Source of the DNA: an uncultured Collinsella sp.
Lineage (GTDB): Bacteria > Actinomycetota > Coriobacteriia > Coriobacteriales > Coriobacteriaceae
Assembly: GCA_900541715.1 (NCBI GenBank)
Contig: UQLI01000003.1
Span: 1 to 64,000 of the forward strand
Reading direction: 5' to 3'
Length of the DNA stretch: 64,000 nt
Shown here: positions 36,211 to 42,646 of the stretch, in pieces
Layout of the letters: each line of letters opens with the position of its first letter
Position numbering within the stretch: position 1 is the first letter of the stretch
Made by a program: the position numbers and the translations under genes
Notes under the pieces: model-generated
The model's database searches: none
Seen by the model: only the letters and a program-made list of their open reading frames with translations
Told to the model about the DNA's origin: nothing

Positions 36211-36253
36211 GAAAAACAGCGCGACGCCACAACAGCGCCGCTTTCTAGGCGCT
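36211..36253 (-). promoter_or_regulatory. two overlapping hairpins in the mef leader (attenuator)
   Basis: On the minus strand, hairpin 1 pairs AGCGCC (36248-36253) with GGCGCT (36234-36239) across the leader stop codon. Hairpin 2 pairs GCGGCG (36236-36241) with CGTCGC (36221-36226) and runs into TGTTTTTC, a terminator shape. They share bases and cannot coexist. A stalled ribosome could choose between them. Confidence 0.55.
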
Positions 36254-36280
36254 CATCCACGTGCGGAAAAGACCAACCAC
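36245..36280 (-). CDS. 11-residue leader peptide before mef
   Basis: GTG at 36280 follows AAAGGAGG at good spacing and encodes MVGLFRTWMSA, then TAG. It is short and well-initiated and overlaps hairpin 1 of the attenuator. It is analogous to, but not the same as, the leader peptides that sense macrolides upstream of erm and mef genes. Confidence 0.6.
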   Translation of the reverse strand: MVGLFRTWMSA

Positions 36281-36320
36281 GACACCCCTCCTTTGTTAAT
36301 TCGGTCTGGCAAACCATGTA

Positions 36321-36350
36321 ATATTAACGAGGCTTGAGTTTGCCTGTCAA
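36321..36350 (-). promoter_or_regulatory. sigma-70-type promoter for mef
   Basis: On the minus strand TTGACA (36345-36350) and TAATAT (36321-36326) are 18 bp apart, close to consensus. The predicted transcript begins some 130 nt before the mef ATG, leaving room for the leader peptide and hairpins. Confidence 0.75.
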
Positions 36351-36420
36351 GAATCGAGCATCGGTAAGGGCAATCCTCTCTGGCCATTCGATTCCTTTTG
36401 TATCTTTGGTTGCATAGGTG

Positions 36421-36603
36421 ACCCGCCAGGGCTATTACGCGTGGAAGAGGCGCCTGCCGAGCTGGCCGATGAGGCGCTGAAGATGGCCCTGGTCAGGCGA
36501 AACGATCCCAAGGGATGCGTACATCATTCGGATAGTAAGAATGTTGCCAGCAGGTTTTGCGGCAACCGCAAAGGAGCCGTATCCTGCAGCTGGAATCACG
36601 TTG
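36421..36603 (+). pseudogene. IS3-family transposase (OrfB) remnant
   Basis: Frames encode SRQGYYAWKRR-like and AELADEALKMALVR-like pieces, then GCVHHSD, a hallmark of IS3 OrfB before its HSDRG-SQY block. The pieces lie in different frames with the middle missing. It adjoins an orphan yjdF leader, so an insertion or deletion event here may have destroyed a third yjdF gene. Confidence 0.45.
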
Positions 36604-36774
36604 CAGCATCCTGACCCGCATTCCGATTGGCGGACGGCCCGCTTCGGCATCCTGACCAGCACAGCGATCGAGCCTTGTCATTCCTTGGATATGCCGGTTG
36701 CTCGGGGCGGTCCCGACGGAGGCCCTCGCCTCCCCGGTCCGTGACCCAAGAAGGGCAAGCATGCTGATCTGCAT
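36493..36774 (-). pseudogene. remnant of a third yjdF gene, body replaced
   Basis: The frame opens with ATG CAG ATC AGC (MQIS) exactly as in the two intact yjdF genes, behind the same leader and ribosome site. It then runs into unrelated sequence (MLALLGSRTGEARA onward) containing the reversed IS3 remnant. The 93-residue product has no YjdF core. Confidence 0.6.
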
Positions 36775-36782
36775 GGCTGGTT

Positions 36783-36895
36783 CCTCCTTTATGTAGACGA
36801 CCATGCAAAGAAGGGACAACCGAGGAGGCAGGTTACTGATGCGGGCTCCCGCACGCCCATGACTACCCGACGGGCTGTTTTTCATCTCCGATGCC
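36783..36895 (-). promoter_or_regulatory. yjdF riboswitch, orphan copy 2
   Basis: The leader resembles copies 1 and 3 closely (CGGGTAGTCATGGGC, ATCAGTAACCTGCCTCC, AAAGGAGG), with some changes. The CCTCC (GGAGG on plus, 36824-36828) can pair with the ribosome site (36783-36787). Its gene is gone; only the first four codons remain. Confidence 0.7.
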
Positions 36896-37011
36896 CGCAT
36901 TGCAGCATGAACGAATGTGCCTCGACATCTCTGCTGGCATGGTACGACTGGGATCGCACCTCGACGCATCCTTGCGCATACTGCCTTCCAAGTTTCGAAA
37001 CCGGGAAGGAA

Positions 37012-37186
37012 AGTGTATGTGAGCGACGATATCGGCGCCGATTCGACGCTCGAGAGGGAGATTGCGCCGATTCTATCCATCGGGGATGCATTCCCGAAGA
37101 TTCTCATCACTCGCACGAGGCATGAGCCCCATACCCGGGAGGGCGTGCTCGTGCTGAATTTCGCGAGGTGGCTGCTTGGCGGGTAG
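37012..37186 (+). pseudogene. C-terminal fragment of a DUF4143-type ATPase (copy 1)
   Basis: The frame KVYVSDDIGADSTLEREIAP then ILSIGDAFPKILIT ends at TAG 37186. It resembles the end of the intact ATPase at 21273 (REREIAPLKSIRDNHEKIVVV). The P-loop half is absent. A paralogous fragment at 39359-39581 follows the same leader, indicating segmental duplication. Confidence 0.55.
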
Positions 37187-37312
37187 GGTTCTGAACGTCG
37201 CATTGGGATATCGCGCGACAGGGCACGCAGGGCTGTTTGTGCCCGCACGGGAAACGCCGTCGCCATGCGGGCGGCCTGTCGTGTCCGATTAGCCTTTTGC
37301 TAAACAGGCTTA

Positions 37313-37711
37313 CGCCAACTCATGGGCAAGCCACCTGAGACTATTCACTTTGCTTATCGTTGACAAAGACCTGTGGCCTGCGGTTTTGTGAACGGCTCGT
37401 AAGCCACCCGCGTCGACTCACTTACTGTTGAAGCTGGTGGTTTGCAGGCTCAAAGGCGGTTGAGTTTCAAAACGGGCGTTTTTCGGCGATATCGAGCCTC
37501 CAAAGGCGGCTCTCCGTGCCCCTTGGGACAAAAATAAAAACTCAATACTCTGAGTTTGAAAATGGTTTTTGAAGTTGTCCCAGCTTTTGTCCCCGAAGCC
37601 GATGAAACGCGACGTCGCGTCATTCAGCGGCACTCACTTCGAGATGCCGCCGAAAACTGGGTGCAACTGGAGTGACGAGACGGCAAAACTATAACCACCG
37701 AGTGGGAATAG
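37313..37711. repeat. 400-bp accessory repeat, copy 2
   Basis: It is homologous to 29182-29579 end to end. It contains a minus-strand frame (37418-37633) with the shared block GFGDKSWDN, also without a ribosome site. Together with flanking 37187-37312 and 37774-37860, this 850-bp stretch has no gene. Confidence 0.75.
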
Positions 37712-37722
37712 TAAATTCCTTA

Positions 37723-37773
37723 GTTATGGGGGTATTAATTTGATTCCCTTTAGGATACACCCCCATAACTATA
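37723..37773. repeat. 13-bp inverted repeat
   Basis: TAGTTATGGGGGT and ACCCCCATAACTA are exact complements with an AT-rich loop. It lies at the end of the 400-bp repeat and upstream of the TenpN-like locus. Confidence 0.6.
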
Positions 37774-37880
37774 TGAATTGACCTGCTGACTCCAATGAAG
37801 ATCGGAGGGTAACTGCCAGGGGTGCCGGCCCAGCGAGTGTTATTTTGCGAGCTATGCGCATTGAAAGCGACCTTTCGTGG

Positions 37881-38030
37881 TATAAACTACTTGCCGGAAG
37901 CCGCGGCTTTCAGAGTACGGCTTACGTGTACGTTTAACCTCCGTGGGCGACGGGGTGCCGCAAGGCGTAGAATATCGCCCACCTGTAGGGGCCTGCAGCG
38001 ATGCGGGCCCCGCTTCGTATGAAGGGGGCG
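37881..38030 (+). ncRNA. structured leader RNA of the TenpN-like toxin (candidate antitoxin)
   Basis: A -10-like TATAAA at 37881 follows TTGAAA at 37861. The transcript would hold an 8-bp stem GTGGGCGA (37943-37950)/TCGCCCAC (37975-37982) with an inner GCC-GCAA-GGC tetraloop hairpin, a 9-bp hairpin GGGGCC-T-GC/GC-G-GGCCCC (37988-38011) and CTTC-GTAT-GAAG. In type III systems an RNA upstream of the toxin neutralises it. The tandem repeats typical of those RNAs are not obvious here. Confidence 0.45.
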
Positions 38031-38036
38031 TAACCG

Positions 38037-38486
38037 ATGAAGATCGTATCCATCTCCCAGGACTTCTTCGACCTCGTCGATGGCGACCGCGAGCTCATGC
38101 TTAAGCACAATCGCCCCTGCATCGTGGTGGTGAGGCTGCGTTTCCGCGGAAAGCGCAGGGACTTCGCCGTGCCGCTGCGTTCCAACATCGCCCCCAACGT
38201 GCCCAAAGACCAATACTTTGCACTGCCACCCCGCCCCACGACGCGCCCCGGCTGCCGCCACGGCATCCACTACATCAAGATGTTCCCCATAACCAAGGCC
38301 TACCAGCGCCGCTTTAGGACCGAGGGCTCGGCCTACTACGAGACGCTCCAGCGCATCATCGACAGCAACACCAAGCGCATTGTCTCCGAGTGCCAGGCAT
38401 ACCTCGACCGCTACGAGCGCGAGGGAAGGCCTCGCTTTGCCGTCGACATCGACCGCATCGTGGGGCTGCTGGAGGGCGAGAAGTAG
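38037..38486 (+). CDS. type III toxin-like endoribonuclease (TenpN/ToxN/AbiQ superfamily)
   Basis: This 149-residue protein has the family's arrangement: early KIVSISQDFFDLVDGD, RPCIVVVRLRF, the core DFAVPLRSNI, YFALPPRPTT and GIHYIKMFPI, then a helical C-terminus. This resembles TenpN-type RNases more than ToxN or AbiQ. Such toxins cleave RNA and are held by a repeat RNA transcribed ahead of them. ATG 38037 follows GAAGGGGG. The structured leader upstream is the candidate antitoxin. The family assignment is from pattern recall. Confidence 0.65.
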   Translation: MKIVSISQDFFDLVDGDRELMLKHNRPCIVVVRLRFRGKRRDFAVPLRSNIAPNVPKDQYFALPPRPTTRPGCRHGIHYIKMFPITKAYQRRFRTEGSAYYETLQRIIDSNTKRIVSECQAYLDRYEREGRPRFAVDIDRIVGLLEGEK

Positions 38487-38694
38487 GGCACCTCGGCTCA
38501 GTCTCGAGCCATGCGGAGTCGCTCAGCATTTTTGAACGCCGCGTGTGCGTCCCAAATACTTGAGAAACAAGCTGTGAAGTGCGGTGGCGCGCCCGTGCCC
38601 GTGCATAGCCGTCACCATCAGCGTCTACGCGGCGTCGGCTTCAAGTGGAACTGGCGCCGCTGCTGTATATGGTTTGCCTTGCTGCAAATAGCGA

Positions 38695-39114
38695 TCAATG
38701 CCCGCGATGTTTCTGCTTGCGCTTCAGTTTTCTCTGTTCGTAGCGCGCATCAGCCTTTTCCACACGGCGTCGGCTTCTTGCTTGAGCCGACTCCCGCTTC
38801 ATCGCTTCCCGCTGTGCCGCGAGCGCCTGTTGTGCCTTGGTGCTCACCGCGGGCCGTTTAAGGGCTTTCGCTGCCTCGCGAGCGCGCCGCTTGGGGTTCT
38901 TCGCGGGTTTGCTCGTCTCGACCGGGTCGTCACCGAAGAACGAGAGTTTCTCCCATTTGCCGACAACGAACTGCAGGATCTCCTCATCGGACGGCTCCGC
39001 GCCGAAGACGATGCGGGCGACGCCGTACCTTCCGTCCTCGACATGCTCCGCCATCCCGACCCAGAATTGACCGTCGTGATATACGGTCAGGGTGGACGAC
39101 ACGCTGATCTGCAT
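38695..39114 (-). CDS. yjdF: YjdF family protein (DUF2992), copy 2
   Basis: This 139-residue protein is the same length as copy 1. The first 70 residues are nearly identical (MQISVSSTLTVYHDGQFWVG onward); the middle and the basic tail differ moderately (KWEKLSFFGDDPVETSKPAK, REAMKRESAQARSRRRVEK). ATG 39114 follows AAAGGAGG under a yjdF-type leader. The near-identity of the 5' halves and leaders with copy 1 points to recent duplication or gene conversion. Confidence 0.88.
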   Translation of the reverse strand: MQISVSSTLTVYHDGQFWVGMAEHVEDGRYGVARIVFGAEPSDEEILQFVVGKWEKLSFFGDDPVETSKPAKNPKRRAREAAKALKRPAVSTKAQQALAAQREAMKRESAQARSRRRVEKADARYEQRKLKRKQKHRGH

Positions 39115-39122
39115 GGTTGGTT

Positions 39123-39236
39123 CCTCCTTTATGTAGATGACCATGCAGAGAAGGGACAACCAAGGAGGCAGGTTACTGATGCGGACTAGCGCACGCCCAC
39201 GACTACCCGACGGGGACTGTGTTTTCATCTCTGGTG
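39123..39236 (-). promoter_or_regulatory. yjdF riboswitch, copy 3
   Basis: It is identical to copy 1 over about 140 bp, including CGGGTAGTCGTGGGC and CCTGCCTCC (GGAGG on plus, 39164-39168), which can pair with the ribosome site (39123-39127). It controls the intact yjdF copy 2. Confidence 0.75.
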
Positions 39237-39358
39237 CCCGCATTGTAGCACGCGCGGACGCGCCCTTCATCGCTGCCGACATGACGTGGCTGGGATTCGT
39301 TCCTCGACACATCCTTTTGTATATTGCCTTCCCGGTTTCGAAACTTTAAATCAATTCG

Positions 39359-39581
39359 AGTTTCGAAACCGGGAAGGAGAGCGTATGTGAGAGGCGATAT
39401 GAGCATCAACTTGATGCTTGAGGGGGAGCTCGCGTCGCTTCTGCCCATCGGGGACGTGTTCCCGAAGGTCCTCATCTCCCGCATAGGGCATGAGCCCTGT
39501 ACCCGGGAAGGCGTACTCGTGCTGGACCTCGCGCGGTGCTGCTCGGTGAGCAGGGATTCTGAACACTGCGTAGGGATATAG
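39359..39581 (+). pseudogene. C-terminal fragment of a DUF4143-type ATPase (copy 2)
   Basis: VSKPGRRAYVRGDMSINLML followed by LLPIGDVFPKVLIS is paralogous to the fragment at 37012. It is preceded by a 14-bp repeat of TTTCGAAACCGGGA on either side of a short insertion. No start codon or ribosome site suits a functional gene. Confidence 0.5.
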
Positions 39582-39727
39582 CGCGACAGGGGGGTGCAGC
39601 ACCGTTTGCGCCTTGTCTAGAGAGCACGAACGAGAGATGTGGTCTGCGGACGACTGAATAGCTTCATCTGTTTTGGTTACAACGAAATGTGTGCCGCGCG
39701 CCTGCGGCATGAAGGAGGGAGATTTCT

Positions 39728-40257
39728 ATGAATATCGTTGTATTGAGTGGTAGCCCGCGCAAGGGTGCCAATACCGACACCATGGTCGAGGCCTTTGCCG
39801 AGACCGCGCGCGAGGCCGGCCATACGGTCGAGGTCATCCGCGTTGCCGGCAAAAGATCGCTGGTTGTCTGGGATGCCAGTACTGCTTTACCCATGAGGGC
39901 ACCTGTGTGCAGAAGGATGACATGGCCGACGTGATCGAGCCGCTGAAAGACGCAGACATGGTCGTCTTTGCCTCGCCTATCTACTGGTTCGATATCACCG
40001 CGCAGGAGAAGGCCGCCATCGACCGCCTGTACGCCTTCGGTGCTACGGGCTTCCCGTTCACCAAGACGGCCCTTTTGCTCGATAGCCATAGCGAGGGCGT
40101 CTATGATGCGGCGATCGCTATGTACAAGTCGACCTGCGCGTACTGCAAGTGGGAGGACCAGGGCATTGTCACCATCAGCGGTATGATCGAGCGCGACAGC
40201 ATGGCATCGTCGCCCAAACTGGAAGAGGTGCGAGAGCTCGCTCGCAAGCTCGCCTAG
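39728..40257 (+). pseudogene. NADPH-dependent FMN reductase / flavodoxin-like protein, frameshifted
   Basis: The first frame gives MNIVVLSGSPRKGANTDTMV (FMN-binding P-loop-like start), then goes wrong after VAGK near 39852. The second frame continues the family exactly (KIAGCLGCQYCFTHEGTC, then QKDDMADVIEPLKDADMVVF and SPIYWFDI). A single A missing from the run at 39851-39855 accounts for it. ATG 39728 follows GGAGGGAG. It is either a decayed gene or a homopolymer read error. Confidence 0.8.
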
Positions 40258-40275
40258 CGCGCATCTCCAATAACG

Positions 40276-40317
40276 AGCAAGGCCCGAAAGGTTCATTTGA
40301 ACCATTCGGGCCTTGCT
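40276..40317. terminator. bidirectional terminator between convergent genes
   Basis: The 13-bp stem AGCAAGGCCCGAA/TTCGGGCCTTGCT has an inner GGTTC/GAACC pairing. It separates the reductase and the convergent parC. Confidence 0.8.
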
Positions 40318-40360
40318 GCGTTTCAAGGGGGCTGGGCTGTCGGAACCGGCCAGACGGCTG

Positions 40361-42601
40361 TTAGTCAAACAGACTCGGCATGTCGTTTTCTTTCATGAGG
40401 GCACCGGCTGAGGGGAGGCTCTGCGCGGTGAACTTCTCGGCCGAGACGCCGGCGCCAAGAATCTCCTCGGTCGTGCCGACGGTGGTGACCGAGCGGCCCT
40501 TCTTGGCGGTAAAGGCCTGGACGCCTTGCGTGTTGGTGGTCGTCTTGGTCTTGAGCAGCGACGTGTTGAAGTTCATCAGGCGGTAGTCGCTCGAGACCAG
40601 CGCGATGTCGCGATCGTCCTTGAGCACTTGGGCATACAGCAGTTTGCTGCCGCCGTAGATGGCGTTCTTAAGGCGTTTGCGGTTGGTCTTGGTGACGTAT
40701 CCAGAAAGCGCGACGCGCACCACGCGGCCGTTCTCAAAGACGAACAACACGTCGGCCTTGTAGTCCTCGGGGTCGATGACCCAGATGACGCTCTCGTCGG
40801 GTTCCATCTCAAGATCGGTCGGCAGGTACGAGCCCAGCTGGGCCGACTTGGTGTCCTCAAACGCCGCAACCTTGCACTTGTACACCTGGCTCTTGTTGGT
40901 AAAGACCAGCAGCTCGTGGGTGTTGGAGGACGCGAATTCGATAAAGGGCTTGTCGCCGTCCTTGTACTTGAGCGTGGTGGCCTTCTTAAGCACGCGGTCG
41001 GTCATCTTCTTAAGGTAGCCATCGCGCGAGAGCATGATGGTAACCGGATATTCCTCGACCTCGGGCTCCAGGCTCACCTCAATGACCTCGTGGGGCTCAA
41101 TCCTGCCCGTGCGGCGCGGCATCACGTACTTCTTGTTGACTGCGGCCAGCTCGTCGCTGATGACCTTCTTGATGTTCTCCTCGCTGGAGAGGATCTCCTC
41201 AAGCTCGGCAATCTCGCCCTCAAGCTTGGCGATGTCCTTGGTGCGGTTGAGGATGTACTCCTCGTTGATGTTGCGGAGCTTAAGCTCGGCAACAAACTCG
41301 GCCTGGGTCTCGTCGATGTCGAAGCCGCGCATAAGGTTGGGCACGACCTCGGCCTCGAGCTTGGTGCCACGGATGATGGCGATCGCCTTGTCGATGTCGA
41401 GCAAGATCGCCTCGAGGCCGTGCAGCAGGTGCAGGCGCTCGGACTTTTTGCCCAGGTCAAAGTTAATGCGGCGACGCGTGGACTCAATACGCCACTTGAC
41501 CCACTCGTGCAGGATCTGGCGCACGCCCATAACGCGAGGGTAACCATCGACCAGCACGTTGAAGTTGCACGAGAACGAATCCTGCAGCGTCGTCGAGCGA
41601 TAGAGCTTGGCCATGAGTTTGTCGGGGTCGACACCGCGCTTAAGGTCGATGGCGATACGCAAGCCCGAGAGGTCGGTTTCGTCGCGGATGTCAGCAATCT
41701 CCTTGACCTTGCCCTCCTTGGAGAGCTTGACGATGCGCTCGATGATGACATCGGTCTTGGTGGTGTAGGGAATCTCGTAGACCTCGATAATGCGCTCTTC
41801 GGGAATCCAGCGCCAGCGGGAGCGGATCTGGAAGCTGCCAAGGCCGGTCTCGATAATCTTTTCCATCTCCTCGCGGCGGTAGATGATCTCGCCGCCGGTC
41901 GAGAAGTCGGGCATGGGCATGTACTCGAGCAGATCGCAGTCGGGATCCTGCAGGTAGTGCATCGTGGCAGTACAGACCTCGTTGAGGTTGAAACCGCAGA
42001 TGTCGGACGCCATAGCGACGCCGATGCCCTTGTTGGCCGAGACAAGGATGTTGGGAAACGTGGTGGGCAGCAGGCGCGGCTCCTTCATGGCGCCGTCGTA
42101 GCTGTCGACGAAGTCGACCGGATCCTTGTCGATGTCCTTGAAGATCTCGGCGCTGATGGGGGAGAGCTTGGCCTCGGTATAACGCGAGGCGGCGTAGCTT
42201 AGATCGCCCGAATAGTACTTGCCAAAGTTGCCCTTCGACTCCACGAAGGGGGCGAGCAGCGCCTCATTACCGGTGGCTAGACGCACCATCGTCTCGTAGA
42301 TCGCGGCGTCGCCGTGCGGGTTGAGCTTCATGGTCTGACCCACGATGTTGGCGCTCTTCTGGCGCTCGCCCTTGAGCAGACCCATCTTGTACATGGTGTA
42401 GAGCAGCTTGCGGTGCGAGGGCTTAAAGCCGTCGATCTCGGGGAATGCACGCGAGACGTTGACGCTCATAGCGTAGGGCATGTAGTTGACCTCGAGCGTC
42501 TGCGTGATCGGCTGGTCGGTGACCTCGGAGTGCAGGCCGATGACGTTCTCGGCGTTGACCTGCTTTTTCTTGGGCTGGTTCTTCGTCTTCTTCTTTGCCA
42601 C
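40361..42601 (-). CDS. parC: DNA topoisomerase IV subunit A
   Basis: This 746-residue type IIA topoisomerase A subunit cleaves DNA through Tyr141 (AASRYTEAKLS). The winged-helix/tower region has GFKPSHRKLLYTMYKMG and LNPHGDAAIYETMVRLA. A coiled coil (about 435-490) leads to a C-terminal beta-pinwheel (about 520-720). There is no GyrA box (QRRGGKG), so ParC rather than GyrA. It is downstream of parE by 45 bp on the same strand. Confidence 0.9.
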   Translation of the reverse strand: MAKKKTKNQPKKKQVNAENVIGLHSEVTDQPITQTLEVNYMPYAMSVNVSRAFPEIDGFKPSHRKLLYTMYKMGLLKGERQKSANIVGQTMKLNPHGDAAIYETMVRLATGNEALLAPFVESKGNFGKYYSGDLSYAASRYTEAKLSPISAEIFKDIDKDPVDFVDSYDGAMKEPRLLPTTFPNILVSANKGIGVAMASDICGFNLNEVCTATMHYLQDPDCDLLEYMPMPDFSTGGEIIYRREEMEKIIETGLGSFQIRSRWRWIPEERIIEVYEIPYTTKTDVIIERIVKLSKEGKVKEIADIRDETDLSGLRIAIDLKRGVDPDKLMAKLYRSTTLQDSFSCNFNVLVDGYPRVMGVRQILHEWVKWRIESTRRRINFDLGKKSERLHLLHGLEAILLDIDKAIAIIRGTKLEAEVVPNLMRGFDIDETQAEFVAELKLRNINEEYILNRTKDIAKLEGEIAELEEILSSEENIKKVISDELAAVNKKYVMPRRTGRIEPHEVIEVSLEPEVEEYPVTIMLSRDGYLKKMTDRVLKKATTLKYKDGDKPFIEFASSNTHELLVFTNKSQVYKCKVAAFEDTKSAQLGSYLPTDLEMEPDESVIWVIDPEDYKADVLFVFENGRVVRVALSGYVTKTNRKRLKNAIYGGSKLLYAQVLKDDRDIALVSSDYRLMNFNTSLLKTKTTTNTQGVQAFTAKKGRSVTTVGTTEEILGAGVSAEKFTAQSLPSAGALMKENDMPSLFD

Positions 42602-42646
42602 GATATCCTCTTGAACTTCTTATGGGCCGTCGTTGTCGATTTGCTG

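Noticed and set aside
37881..38030. Tandem antitoxin repeats expected for a type III system
   Set aside because: I looked for direct repeats of 30-50 nt and found none; only hairpins are reported.
40526..42202. Plus-strand frame opposite parC
   Set aside because: Shadow of a highly expressed gene; composition (V, D, L, G) is typical of antisense frames.
40361..42601. Calling this gyrA rather than parC
   Set aside because: No GyrA box, and the adjacent B subunit matches clostridial-type ParE.
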